Under the pieces are notes generated by a model. That model had not been told where the DNA came from. It did not search any database and saw only the letters and a program-made list of their open reading frames with translations. A program made the translations under genes and the position numbers. Shown here piece by piece: positions 33,141 through 42,139 of a stretch of DNA of 64,000 bases (positions are counted from its first letter, which is position 1; each line of letters opens with the position of its first letter). The DNA comes from Duganella flavida (lineage in GTDB: Bacteria > Pseudomonadota > Gammaproteobacteria > Burkholderiales > Burkholderiaceae_D): contig NZ_WWCN01000013.1 in the NCBI RefSeq assembly GCF_009857445.1, positions 160,590 through 224,589 of the forward strand, written 5' to 3'.

Positions 33141-33167
33141 GGTAGTTGATGCCGTGCCGCGTGGCGA

Positions 33168-35051
33168 TTAAGCCGGTGCGGTCACGCTAGGCGAAACGCC
33201 GCTGCCGCCATCGCCCGGAGGCTGTTTGCGGATCGTCACGCCGGCTTTTGGCGGACGCGGCTCCAGACCGGCCATGATGTCGTTAATTTGGTCTGCGTCA
33301 ATGGTTTCCCACTCCAGCAGCGCTTTGGTCATGACTTCGACCTTGTCGCGGTTTTCTTCCAGCAGCTTGCGGGCCAGCGCATATTGCGTGTCCAGGATGT
33401 TGCGGATTTCCGCATCCACTTTCTGCTGCGTGGCTTCCGAGATGGTCTTGTTGCTGCCGCCCATGAAGCCGTCGTTCTGGGTATCTTCGTACACCATCAC
33501 GCCCAGCGCATCGGACATACCGAACTTGGTCACCATCGAACGGGCCAGCTTGGTAGCGCGCGAGAAATCGTTCGAAGCGCCAGTCGACATTTGGCCGACG
33601 AAGATCTCTTCTGCGATACGGCCGCCGAACAGGATGGAAATTTCTTCCAGCATCTTGTCCTTGTAGCCCGAAATATTGTCGTGCTCAGGCAACTGCCAGG
33701 TCAGGCCCAGTGCCCAGCCGCGCGGCATGATGGTGACCTTGTGAACAGGGTCAGCTTTCGGCAACAGCTTGGCAACCACAGCGTGGCCAGACTCATGGTA
33801 AGCGGTATTACGACGCTCGTCCTCTCGGATGACCATCGATTTACGCTCAGGACCCATGTAGATCTTGTCCTTGGCATCTTCGAAGTCCTGCATATCGACC
33901 AAGCGCTTGGAACGGCGCGCAGCAAACAGCGCAGCTTCGTTGACCAGGTTAGCCAGGTCCGCGCCCGAGAAGCCAGGCGTACCACGGGCCAGAATATCGG
34001 CCTTGACGTCGGTGCCAATCGGCACTTTGCGCATGTGCACGTTCAGAATCTGCTCACGGCCACGAATGTCCGGCAGGCCGACAGTCACTTGGCGGTCGAA
34101 ACGGCCCGGACGCAGCAGCGCTTTGTCCAGCACGTCAGCACGGTTGGTGGCAGCGATCACGATCACGCCGGACTGGGCTTCGAAGCCGTCCATCTCAACC
34201 AGCAACTGGTTCAGGGTCTGTTCGCGCTCGTCGTTACCACCGCCCATGCCGGCGCCGCGATGGCGGCCAACTGCGTCGATCTCGTCAATGAAGATGATGC
34301 AAGGCGAATGCTTCTTGGCGTTCTCGAACATATCGCGCACGCGGCTTGCGCCCACGCCGACGAACATCTCGACGAAGTCAGAACCGGAAATCGAGAAGAA
34401 CGGCACTTTGGCTTCACCCGCGATGGCACGTGCCAGCAGGGTTTTACCAGTACCTGGAGGGCCCACCATCAGCACGCCGCGTGGAATACGGCCGCCCAGT
34501 TTCTGGAACTTGCTTGGATCTTTCAGGAAGTCGACGATCTCGCCCACTTCTTCCTTGGCTTCGTCGCAGCCTGCCACGTCGGACAGGGTGACGGTGTTAT
34601 TGGTTTCATCCATCATGCGCGCCTTCGACTTACCGAAGGAGAAGGCGCCGCCCTTGCCACCGCCCTGCATCTGTCGCATGAAGAAAATCCACACGCCGAT
34701 CAGCAGCAGCATCGGGAACCAGGACACAAATACCGTCTGCAGGAACGAAGGCTCTTCAGGCGGTTTGATGTCGAAACGCACGCCGTTGTCGCGCAGGTCG
34801 CCGATCAGGCCGCGGTCAAGCAGCGTGGCGGTGGTGCGGACTTTGGTATCGTCGCTGCGGGTGGCGGTGATATTGCCGCCTTCAATCACGACATCCTTGA
34901 TGCGCTTGGCTTTCACGTCATCCAGCAGGTCAGAATAAGCGATCGCTTTGGCTCCGCCCGCCACGCCGTGGTTGTCAAACTGCTTGTACAGCATAAGCAG
35001 GAGCAGTACTACGACTACCCAGATGGCTGATTTGGAAAACATGTTATTCAC
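33168..35051 (-). CDS. ftsH: ATP-dependent zinc metalloprotease FtsH
   Basis: 627 residues from GTG 35051, chosen because AAGGAG sits 5 nt upstream of it. ATG 35042 would place that site 14 nt away, and the ORF to 35111 lacks any. Hexameric inner-membrane AAA+ protease that degrades misfolded membrane proteins, LpxC and sigma-32. Two membrane helices (near residues 6-22 and about 100-120) flank a periplasmic domain. GPPGTGKT, IIFIDEIDAVGRHRG and the SRH region RPGRFDRQV form the ATPase. HESGHAVV is the zinc site. The tail is Pro/Gly-rich. Gene order rlmE-ftsH-folP-glmM is conserved. Confidence 0.97.
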   Translation of the reverse strand: MNNMFSKSAIWVVVVLLLLMLYKQFDNHGVAGGAKAIAYSDLLDDVKAKRIKDVVIEGGNITATRSDDTKVRTTATLLDRGLIGDLRDNGVRFDIKPPEEPSFLQTVFVSWFPMLLLIGVWIFFMRQMQGGGKGGAFSFGKSKARMMDETNNTVTLSDVAGCDEAKEEVGEIVDFLKDPSKFQKLGGRIPRGVLMVGPPGTGKTLLARAIAGEAKVPFFSISGSDFVEMFVGVGASRVRDMFENAKKHSPCIIFIDEIDAVGRHRGAGMGGGNDEREQTLNQLLVEMDGFEAQSGVIVIAATNRADVLDKALLRPGRFDRQVTVGLPDIRGREQILNVHMRKVPIGTDVKADILARGTPGFSGADLANLVNEAALFAARRSKRLVDMQDFEDAKDKIYMGPERKSMVIREDERRNTAYHESGHAVVAKLLPKADPVHKVTIMPRGWALGLTWQLPEHDNISGYKDKMLEEISILFGGRIAEEIFVGQMSTGASNDFSRATKLARSMVTKFGMSDALGVMVYEDTQNDGFMGGSNKTISEATQQKVDAEIRNILDTQYALARKLLEENRDKVEVMTKALLEWETIDADQINDIMAGLEPRPPKAGVTIRKQPPGDGGSGVSPSVTAPA

Positions 35052-35245
35052 GAAAACTCCTTGGATGCAAGCGCATCGATAAACCTGGCTGAAATTCGAT
35101 TTTACCCGCAATAGGCAGGCGGTGCCAGAACCCTGCCGTGCGCCAGCTTAAAACTGGCTGAAAAGCTTATTATTTGAGCAAAAACACGCTTAATCAAGAT
35201 AAAACTGCTGCTCCGGAGCTTAATTTGCGGGTTGTTCTGCAAATA

Positions 35246-35938
35246 TCAAGGGTGCCAACCCTCGGAATCGAGCGGCTGGGCAGACGCCATGCCATCACTC
35301 GGGTTTTTCAAACCACGGCCCAGCAGGAAAATCTCGGACGATTTGTCGCGACTGGCTTTCGGCTTCTTCTGGATCACGGTTTTAAATTCGGCACGGAATT
35401 TAAGCACGATGTCATTGAAACCCATGTCTTTAAAACACTTCACCAGCAGCGAGCCGTCAGGCTTCAAATGGGCTTGCGAGAATTCGATGGCCAAGTCGAT
35501 CAGGTGTTCCATGCGCGCGGCATCGGAATCGTGGATACCGGACAGGTTGGGCGCCATATCCGACAACACAAGGTCAACCCGCGCGCCCTGCACCACCGCC
35601 TCCAGCTGTTGCAACACATCCGCTTCGCGGAAGTCACCCTGGATAAAGTGGAAATCGGCAATCGGCTCCATCGGCAGCATGTCGAGGCCGATCAGGGTGC
35701 CATTAATGCCGCCACCCTCCTTGCCAGCCAGCTTACGGCGGACGTATTGGCCCCAGCTACCCGGCGTGCAGCCGAGGTCGACAATGGTCTGGCCAGGTTT
35801 GATGAGTTTCTCGTCCTCGTCGATCTCTTTCAGCTTGAAAGCCGCACGGGCGCGATAGCCCTCTTTCTGGGCCATTTTCACGTAAGGATCGTTAATATGG
35901 TCGTGAATCCAGTTTTTGTTTATTTTGTTCTTAGCCAT
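35246..35938 (-). CDS. rlmE: 23S rRNA (uridine-2'-O-)-methyltransferase RlmE
   Basis: 230 residues, FtsJ/RrmJ family. Methylates the 2'-O of U2552 in the ribosomal A-loop using S-adenosylmethionine. The N-terminal RARAAFKLKEID contains the first catalytic Lys. VDLGCTPGSWGQ binds SAM. LVLSDMAPNLSGIHDSD gives the Asp, LLVKCF the second Lys and SSEIFLLGRG the Glu of the K-D-K-E tetrad. It is divergent from yhbY with 44 bp between starts. The C-terminal 20 residues are an extension rich in Ser/Asp/Pro. Confidence 0.96.
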   Translation of the reverse strand: MAKNKINKNWIHDHINDPYVKMAQKEGYRARAAFKLKEIDEDEKLIKPGQTIVDLGCTPGSWGQYVRRKLAGKEGGGINGTLIGLDMLPMEPIADFHFIQGDFREADVLQQLEAVVQGARVDLVLSDMAPNLSGIHDSDAARMEHLIDLAIEFSQAHLKPDGSLLVKCFKDMGFNDIVLKFRAEFKTVIQKKPKASRDKSSEIFLLGRGLKNPSDGMASAQPLDSEGWHP

Positions 35939-35982
35939 TCGCGTAGAATACTGCCTTTAAGGAACCTACAAAAAGAAATTTT

Positions 35983-36447
35983 ATGATCAAACTTACCCCC
36001 GTTGAGCGCACCGCCCTGCGCGCCGAAGCCCACGGCCTGAAACCTATCGTCCTGATCGGCTCCGATGGCCTGACTGCCAACGTTATCAAAGAGATCTCGC
36101 TGGGTCTGGATTCTCACGGCCTGATTAAAGTCCGTGTATTCGGCGATGACCGCGAAGCGCGTATCGCGATGTACGAAACCATCTGCGAGCAGCTGAAAGC
36201 GGCGCCAGTGCAGCACATCGGCAAACTGCTGGTGCTGTACCGTCCGAAAGTGGAAACGGAAAAAGCCCGTTCGACTTCCGGCAAAGGCATGCGCGAAGTC
36301 ACCATCGTCAAAGCCAGCGCCAGCGGCACCAAGCGTCCGTCGGTCACCAAAGTACTGCTGAAGGGGAATGAACGTGTAACCCAAGGTGGTAACATCAAGC
36401 GCGCCAAGGCACGCCAGAAGTCGACCAAGAAGACTGTATTGAGCTGA
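35983..36447 (+). CDS. yhbY: YhbY-type CRM-domain RNA-binding protein
   Basis: 154 residues. The N-terminal CRM domain (about 1-95) reads LTPVERTALRAEAHGLKPIVLIGSDGLT and ends LVLYRPK; the conserved GxxG turn is replaced by GDD (VRVFGDDREARI). YhbY binds the pre-50S ribosomal subunit. This protein has a basic tail of about 55 residues (KRAKARQKSTKKTVLS) absent in the short E. coli form (97 residues), likely an RNA-binding extension. It stands opposite rlmE, another 50S assembly factor, and is followed by a clear terminator. Confidence 0.92.
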   Translation: MIKLTPVERTALRAEAHGLKPIVLIGSDGLTANVIKEISLGLDSHGLIKVRVFGDDREARIAMYETICEQLKAAPVQHIGKLLVLYRPKVETEKARSTSGKGMREVTIVKASASGTKRPSVTKVLLKGNERVTQGGNIKRAKARQKSTKKTVLS

Positions 36448-36454
36448 TACGGTA

Positions 36455-36478
36455 TCGCTCCCGCACCAGCGGGAGCGA
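36455..36478. terminator. Terminator between yhbY and the DUF4149 gene
   Basis: TCGCTCCCGC, loop ACCA, GCGGGAGCGA form a perfect 10-bp stem 8 nt after the yhbY stop. T-rich sequence follows on the plus strand. It is placed to end both convergent transcripts. Confidence 0.75.
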
Positions 36479-36495
36479 AGTTTGACTGCTTTGTT

Positions 36496-36975
36496 TTACT
36501 GCTTCACTACCAGCCAAGCGGCTAGCAGGCTTTGCACCAGGTAGATCGCACTCGAAATGCCGTGCAAGATACCGAATTCATTACGCGCGGCGCCTTCCAT
36601 CACACCGCCCGGCCCTGCTGCAGCACGCAGCGACGCCATCATCGGCTGCAGGCCGAAATGCGACACCAGCGTACATCCCAGCATCACCAGCACAATCAAC
36701 AGCAAAGTACGGCGCGCCTTGGCCGCCATATTCGCCGCCGGTCCGGCAAAAATGCCGCCGGTGCTGGTCTGGGTCGCCCATAGCAACGCCAGCATCACCA
36801 GCGCGCAGGCGATCGACAGCCAGGCTTGATTCTTAAACAGGCTGGCGGCAATAGTGCCAGCCAATACGCGATCACTCAGCGTAGCAAACAGGGTCGGTGC
36901 GGCCAGATAACCCACCGCCCATAAACTGCCGGCCCACAGGGTCGCGACTAGTAAACGTGTGCGGGCGAGTAGCAT
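36496..36975 (-). CDS. DUF4149-family membrane protein
   Basis: 159 residues with four hydrophobic helices (about 7-30, 50-68, 88-108, 138-157). The signature is WAGSLWAVGYLAAPTLFATL near the N-terminus and GILHGISSAIYLVQSLLA at the end. The family is known only as DUF4149 and its function is unproven. The start overlaps the greA stop (TGATG), so it is translationally coupled to the transcript cleavage factor, a common beta-proteobacterial arrangement. Confidence 0.85.
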   Translation of the reverse strand: MLLARTRLLVATLWAGSLWAVGYLAAPTLFATLSDRVLAGTIAASLFKNQAWLSIACALVMLALLWATQTSTGGIFAGPAANMAAKARRTLLLIVLVMLGCTLVSHFGLQPMMASLRAAAGPGGVMEGAARNEFGILHGISSAIYLVQSLLAAWLVVKQ

Positions 36976-37451
36976 CAGACGTAACGCACTTCCAGGATTT
37001 CGTATTCACGCGGGCCCGATGGGGCCTGCACTTCCACCACGTCGCCGGCCGATTTGCCGATCAGCGCGCGGGCGATCGGCGAGGTCACTGACACTTTGCT
37101 CAGTTTCAGGTCCGCTTCGTCAGTGCCGACGATCTGGTAGCTCACCTTGGCGCCCGACTCCAGGTCTTCCAGGTCCACGGTAGCAGCGAACACTACGCGG
37201 CCTTCAGCATCCAGCGTGGTCGGATCGATGATCTGCGCCGCGCTCAGCTTGCCTTCCAGTTCCGCGATGCGGCCTTCCACGAACGCCTGGCGTTCCTTGG
37301 CAGCATCGTACTCGGCGTTTTCCGACAGGTCGCCGTGCGAGCGTGCTTCGGCAATCGCGTCGATCACGATACGGCGTTCTTTGGTCTTCAACTGGTGCAG
37401 CTCATCTTTCAAGAGCTCGGCGCCGAATTTGGTAAGTGGAACTGAAGTCAT
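36975..37451 (-). CDS. greA: Transcription elongation factor GreA
   Basis: 158 residues, standard length. Rescues backtracked RNA polymerase by stimulating transcript cleavage. The N-terminal coiled coil (about 1-75) has AEARSHGDLSENAEYDAAKERQ, with the acidic tip D-x-x-E that acts in the polymerase channel. The C-terminal FKBP-like domain ends SPIARALIGKSAGDVVEVQAPSG. It follows carB by about 100 nt with a hairpin between, and is coupled to the DUF4149 gene. Confidence 0.97.
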   Translation of the reverse strand: MTSVPLTKFGAELLKDELHQLKTKERRIVIDAIAEARSHGDLSENAEYDAAKERQAFVEGRIAELEGKLSAAQIIDPTTLDAEGRVVFAATVDLEDLESGAKVSYQIVGTDEADLKLSKVSVTSPIARALIGKSAGDVVEVQAPSGPREYEILEVRYV

Positions 37452-37480
37452 GTTATTTATTTACTCTGTTTTTACAATGG

Positions 37481-37524
37481 AAAACCACAGAGGCCGCGCC
37501 GTACTGCCTGCGCGAGCTCTGTGG
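37481..37524 (-). terminator. Hairpin between carB and greA
   Basis: CCACAGAG (37485-37492) pairs with CTCTGTGG (37517-37524), with extra pairing inside (CGCG/CGCG). On the minus strand the stem is followed by TTTTCC. It is a plausible moderate terminator after carB, 28 nt past its stop. Confidence 0.55.
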
Positions 37525-37552
37525 TCCGGGTACTACCTAAACCTATTAGGGC

Positions 37553-40500
37553 TTAGTGTAAGGTTTTATGCAGCCCTTGTAAATCGTACACTTGCAATTC
37601 GTCGAGATGACGGATGCCTTCCACTGCCGCTTCAGCGCCGGCGATGGTGGTGTACGTGGTCACGCGCGATGCCAGCGACGAGGTGCGGATGGCACGCGAG
37701 TCGGTAATGGCGCTGCGTTTCTCCTCCACCGTGTTGATGACCAGGACCACTTCGTGGTTCTTGATCATGTCGACCACGTGCGGACGGCCTTCCGCTACTT
37801 TGTTGACCGGGGTGACTGGAATACCAGCCGCCGCGATCACCGCTGCGGTGCCCTTGGTGGCAGCCAGGGTGAAGCCCATATCGACCAGGTCACGCGCCAC
37901 TTTCACAGCGCGCGGCTTGTCCGACGATTTCACCGACAGGAATACCTTGCCCGATTTCGGCAGCTTGACGCCAGCGCCCAGTTGCGATTTCACGAAGGCT
38001 TCGCCGAAGGTTTTACCAACGCCCATCACTTCACCGGTCGATTTCATCTCTGGGCCGAGGATGGTGTCCACGCCAGGGAATTTCACGAACGGGAACACGG
38101 CTTCTTTCACGCTGAAGTAAGGCGGCACCACTTCTTTGGTGATGCCCTGGTCTGCCAGCTTCTGGCCGACCATGCAGCGCGCGGCGATCTTGGCCAGCTG
38201 CAGGCCGGTCGCTTTCGACACGTAAGGCACGGTACGCGATGCACGTGGGTTCACTTCCAGCACGTAGACAACATCCTTGCCATCTTGTTTCTGGATCGCG
38301 AACTGCACGTTCATCAGGCCGACCACGTTCAGGCCTTTGGCCATCAGCGAAGTTTGACGCTTCAGTTCATCGATGGTCTCTTGCGCCAGCGAGTACGGAG
38401 GCAGCGAGCAGGCCGAGTCGCCCGAGTGGACGCCAGCTTGTTCGATGTGTTCCATCACGCCGCCGATGAAGGTGGTTTCGCCGTCCGAGATGCAGTCCAC
38501 GTCGCACTCGATCGCGTCGTTCAGGAAGCGGTCCAGCAGCACTGGCGAGTCGTTCGATACTTTGACGGCTTCGCGCATGTAGCGCTCGAGGTCACGCTGC
38601 TCGTGGACGATTTCCATCGCGCGGCCACCCAGCACGTAGGAAGGACGCACCACCAGCGGGTAGCCAATTTCTTGTGCCAGCGCCAGCGCGTCAGTTTCGG
38701 TACGCGCGGTGCGGTTAGGCGGTTGACGCAGATTCAGATCGTGCAGCAGCTTCTGGAAGCGCTCACGGTCTTCAGCCGCATCGATCATGTCTGGCGAGGT
38801 GCCGACGATAGGTACGCCATTGGCTTCCAGGTCCAGCGCCAGTTTCAATGGGGTCTGGCCGCCGTACTGCACGATCACGCCAACTGGTTTTTCCAGCTCG
38901 ACGATTTCCAGCACATCTTCCAGCGTCAGCGATTCGAAGTACAGGCGATCCGAGGTATCGTAGTCGGTCGACACGGTCTCTGGATTGCAGTTGACCATGA
39001 TGGTCTCGTAGCCGTCTTCACGCATTGCCAGCGCAGCGTGTACGCAGCAGTAGTCGAACTCAATACCCTGGCCAATACGGTTAGGGCCACCGCCCAGCAC
39101 CATAATCTTCTTCTTGTCAGTCGGATTCGACTCGCATTCCTCGTCGTAGGTCGAGTACATATACGCGGTGTTGGTCGCAAATTCTGCGGCGCAGGTATCA
39201 ACGCGTTTGTACACCGGACGGATGTCCAGCGAGTGGCGGTACTTGCGCACTTCAGCTGGCGTGGTTTGCAGCAGGAAGGCCAGGCGGCGGTCCGAGAAAC
39301 CCTTCTGTTTCAGCTTGTACAGCGTGGTCTTGTCCAGCTGTTCCAGCTTCTGGGTGTCCATCCACAGTTCCAGGTCGACGATCTCTTTAATCTGAATCAG
39401 GAACCACGGATCGATCTTGGTCAGGTTGTGCACTTCTTCCAGCGTGAAGCCTTGTGCGAACGCATCGCCCACGTACCAGATACGCTCAGGACCTGGCTCG
39501 CCCAGTTCCTCTTCGATCTTCTCGCGGTCCTTGGTTTTTTCGTTCAGGCCATCGACGCCCACTTCCAGGCCGCGCAGGGCTTTCTGGAACGATTCCTGGA
39601 AAGTGCGGCCGATCGCCATCACTTCACCGACAGATTTCATCTGGGTGGTCAGGTGGTGGTCGGCGGTTGGGAATTTCTCGAAGGTGAAGCGCGGTACCTT
39701 GGTCACGACGTAGTCGATCGAAGGTTCGAACGAGGCCGGGGTTGCGCCGCCGGTGATCTCGTTGCGCAGTTCATCCAGCGTGAAGCCCACGGCCAGTTTC
39801 GCTGCCACTTTAGCGATCGGGAAGCCGGTCGCTTTCGATGCCAGTGCCGACGAACGCGATACGCGCGGATTCATCTCGATGACGATCATGCGGCCGTCTT
39901 TCGGGTTGATCGAGAACTGCACGTTCGAACCGCCGGTGTCCACACCGATTTCACGCAGTACCGCCAGCGAGGCGTTACGCATGATTTGATATTCTTTATC
40001 GGTCAGCGTCTGTGCTGGCGCCACGGTGATCGAGTCACCGGTGTGCACGCCCATTGGGTCCAGATTTTCGATCGAGCAGATGATGATGCAGTTGTCCGCC
40101 TTGTCGCGCACCACTTCCATCTCGTACTCTTTCCAGCCCAGCAGCGATTCTTCAATCAGCAGCTCGTGGGTTGGCGAAGCTTCCAGGCCGCGCTTGCAGA
40201 TCGCTTCGAATTCTTCTTCGTTGTAAGCGATACCGCCACCGCTGCCGCCCATGGTGAACGATGGACGGATGATGGTCGGGAAGCCGACGGTCTTCTGCAC
40301 CGCCCACGATTCTTCCATCGAGTGCGCCACGCCGGAACGTGCCGAACCCAGGCCGATCTTGGTCATCGCATCCTTGAACTTGGAGCGGTCTTCGGCCTTG
40401 TCGATGGCTTCTGGCGTTGCACCGATCAGTTCAACCTTGTACTTATCCAGCACGCCGTTGTGGTGCAGGTCCAGCGCGCAGTTCAGCGCAGTCTGGCCAC

Positions 40501-40771
40501 CCATGGTCGGCAGGATCGCATCCGGTTTTTCCTTGGCGATGATCTTCTCTACCACTTGCCAGGTGATCGGCTCGATGTAGGTGACGTCGGCCATTTCCGG
40601 GTCGGTCATGATGGTCGCAGGGTTGCTGTTGACCAGAATGACGCGGTAGCCTTCTTCGCGCAGCGCCTTGCAAGCCTGGGCGCCGGAGTAGTCGAATTCG
40701 CAGGCCTGGCCGATGATGATCGGGCCAGCGCCAATAATCAGGATGCTTTTAATATCAGAACGTTTTGGCAT
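37553..40771 (-). CDS. carB: Carbamoyl-phosphate synthase large subunit
   Basis: 1,072 residues. Makes carbamoyl phosphate from bicarbonate, two ATP and ammonia channelled from CarA, for arginine and pyrimidine synthesis. The two ATP-grasp halves are visible: SILIIGAGPIIIGQACEFDYSGAQ and RPSFTMGGSGGGIAYN in the first, and IMVLGGGPNRIGQGIEFDYC and RPSYVLGGRAMEIVHE in the second. The C-terminal MGS-like allosteric domain (about 940-1072) follows. Its ATG comes directly after the carA stop, with GGAG inside the end of carA. Confidence 0.98.
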   Translation of the reverse strand: MPKRSDIKSILIIGAGPIIIGQACEFDYSGAQACKALREEGYRVILVNSNPATIMTDPEMADVTYIEPITWQVVEKIIAKEKPDAILPTMGGQTALNCALDLHHNGVLDKYKVELIGATPEAIDKAEDRSKFKDAMTKIGLGSARSGVAHSMEESWAVQKTVGFPTIIRPSFTMGGSGGGIAYNEEEFEAICKRGLEASPTHELLIEESLLGWKEYEMEVVRDKADNCIIICSIENLDPMGVHTGDSITVAPAQTLTDKEYQIMRNASLAVLREIGVDTGGSNVQFSINPKDGRMIVIEMNPRVSRSSALASKATGFPIAKVAAKLAVGFTLDELRNEITGGATPASFEPSIDYVVTKVPRFTFEKFPTADHHLTTQMKSVGEVMAIGRTFQESFQKALRGLEVGVDGLNEKTKDREKIEEELGEPGPERIWYVGDAFAQGFTLEEVHNLTKIDPWFLIQIKEIVDLELWMDTQKLEQLDKTTLYKLKQKGFSDRRLAFLLQTTPAEVRKYRHSLDIRPVYKRVDTCAAEFATNTAYMYSTYDEECESNPTDKKKIMVLGGGPNRIGQGIEFDYCCVHAALAMREDGYETIMVNCNPETVSTDYDTSDRLYFESLTLEDVLEIVELEKPVGVIVQYGGQTPLKLALDLEANGVPIVGTSPDMIDAAEDRERFQKLLHDLNLRQPPNRTARTETDALALAQEIGYPLVVRPSYVLGGRAMEIVHEQRDLERYMREAVKVSNDSPVLLDRFLNDAIECDVDCISDGETTFIGGVMEHIEQAGVHSGDSACSLPPYSLAQETIDELKRQTSLMAKGLNVVGLMNVQFAIQKQDGKDVVYVLEVNPRASRTVPYVSKATGLQLAKIAARCMVGQKLADQGITKEVVPPYFSVKEAVFPFVKFPGVDTILGPEMKSTGEVMGVGKTFGEAFVKSQLGAGVKLPKSGKVFLSVKSSDKPRAVKVARDLVDMGFTLAATKGTAAVIAAAGIPVTPVNKVAEGRPHVVDMIKNHEVVLVINTVEEKRSAITDSRAIRTSSLASRVTTYTTIAGAEAAVEGIRHLDELQVYDLQGLHKTLH

Positions 40772-41935
40772 TTATTTTTTCTCCGAAGCTTCCATCAGGC
40801 CGATGAAGCGGTCAAACAGGTAAGCGACGTCAGTCGGGCCAGGCGATGCCTCAGGGTGACCCTGGAAGCAAAAGGCCGGCGTATCGGTGCGGGCGAAGCC
40901 TTGCAGCGAACCGTCGAACAGCGACACGTGAGTCACGCGGCAGTTGGCCGGCAGCGTGTTCGGGTCAACTGCGAAGCCGTGGTTCTGGGACGTGATCAGC
41001 ACTTGTTTGCTGTCCAGGTCTTGTACCGGGTGGTTGGCGCCGTGGTGGCCGAACTTCATTTTCAGGGTGGTGGCGCCGGAGGCCAGGCCCATGATCTGGT
41101 GGCCGAGGCAGATGCCGAACAACGGGATCTTCTTCTCCATGAACACCTTGGCAGCAGCGATCGCGTAGTCGCAAGGCTGCGGGTCGCCAGGACCGTTCGA
41201 CAAGAACACGCCGTCCGGGTTCAGTGCCAGCACTTCTTCAGCGGTGGTTTGTGCAGGAACGACGGTCACTTTGCAGCCGCGCGAAGTCAGCATGCGCAGG
41301 ATGTTTTTCTTCACGCCGAAGTTGTAGGCGACTACGTGGAACTTGGCATCGGCCAGTTTGCCGTAGCCTTCGCCCAGCGTCCATTCGGTTTCGGTGAACT
41401 CGTACTTCTCTTTCACCGTCACTACCTTGGCCAGGTCCATGCCCGACAGGCCCGGGAAGGAACGCGCCAGGTCCAGTGCTTGCGACACCGACGGCTCGTT
41501 ACCTTGCGTCGCGGTGACGATGGCGCCGGATTGAGCACCCTTCTCGCGCAGGATACGGGTCAGCTTACGCGTGTCGATACCAGCGATGGCGACGATGTTC
41601 TCGGCCTTCAGGTAGTCAGACAGCGATTGCGTGGAGCGGAAATTCGAAGCGATCAGCGGCAGGTCACGGATGATTAGACCGGCTGCATGCACTTTGGTGG
41701 ATTCGACGTCTTCGGGATTGATACCGTAGTTGCCAATGTGGGGATACGTCAGGGTGACGATCTGGCGGCTGTAGGAAGGATCGGTGAGGATCTCCTGGTA
41801 GCCGGTCATGGAAGTGTTAAAGACCACTTCACCGGTCGTATGGCCGGCAGCGCCGATCGAAAAACCTTTGAAAATGGTTCCGTCAGCGAGGGCCAGGATG
41901 GCTGGAACGGCGGGGCCAGAAAAAAATGGCGGCAA
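40772..41935 (-). CDS. carA: Carbamoyl-phosphate synthase small (glutaminase) subunit
   Basis: 387 residues from TTG 41935. There is no ATG near; AGGAG lies 6 nt before this TTG, whereas the upstream TTG 41941 would touch the AGGAG itself. Hydrolyses glutamine and passes ammonia to CarB. The N-terminal domain (AILALADGTIFKGFSIGAAG, TGEVVFNTSMTGYQEILTDPSY) is followed by a class I glutamine amidotransferase with SNGPGDPQPCD, nucleophile Cys in FGICLGHQIMGLA, and GHPEASPGP with the His-Glu pair. It leads the carA-carB operon. Confidence 0.97.
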   Translation of the reverse strand: MPPFFSGPAVPAILALADGTIFKGFSIGAAGHTTGEVVFNTSMTGYQEILTDPSYSRQIVTLTYPHIGNYGINPEDVESTKVHAAGLIIRDLPLIASNFRSTQSLSDYLKAENIVAIAGIDTRKLTRILREKGAQSGAIVTATQGNEPSVSQALDLARSFPGLSGMDLAKVVTVKEKYEFTETEWTLGEGYGKLADAKFHVVAYNFGVKKNILRMLTSRGCKVTVVPAQTTAEEVLALNPDGVFLSNGPGDPQPCDYAIAAAKVFMEKKIPLFGICLGHQIMGLASGATTLKMKFGHHGANHPVQDLDSKQVLITSQNHGFAVDPNTLPANCRVTHVSLFDGSLQGFARTDTPAFCFQGHPEASPGPTDVAYLFDRFIGLMEASEKK

Positions 41936-42139
41936 GGGCAACTCCTGTTAAGTTACCGTAGCTGCGCCACGTCAGACGACCGTCAAGCGACCCAGGAGCT
42001 TGCGCGCCACGGGGGAGTCGGTCAGATTGATGATGGATGAGTGGTAGTCGCTACGGTAGAGATATGATTTGGCTAAACCTTTGAATCATAACAGAATCCC
42101 CCGCCCTTGACAAGGCAGGGGCGTAGCGATTTCGCGAAG

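Noticed and set aside
37592..41677. A 1,361-codon plus-strand open frame opposite carA/carB
   Set aside because: It is the antisense shadow of two certain housekeeping genes in GC-rich DNA; composition (His/Arg/Val-rich, no domain) is non-biological.
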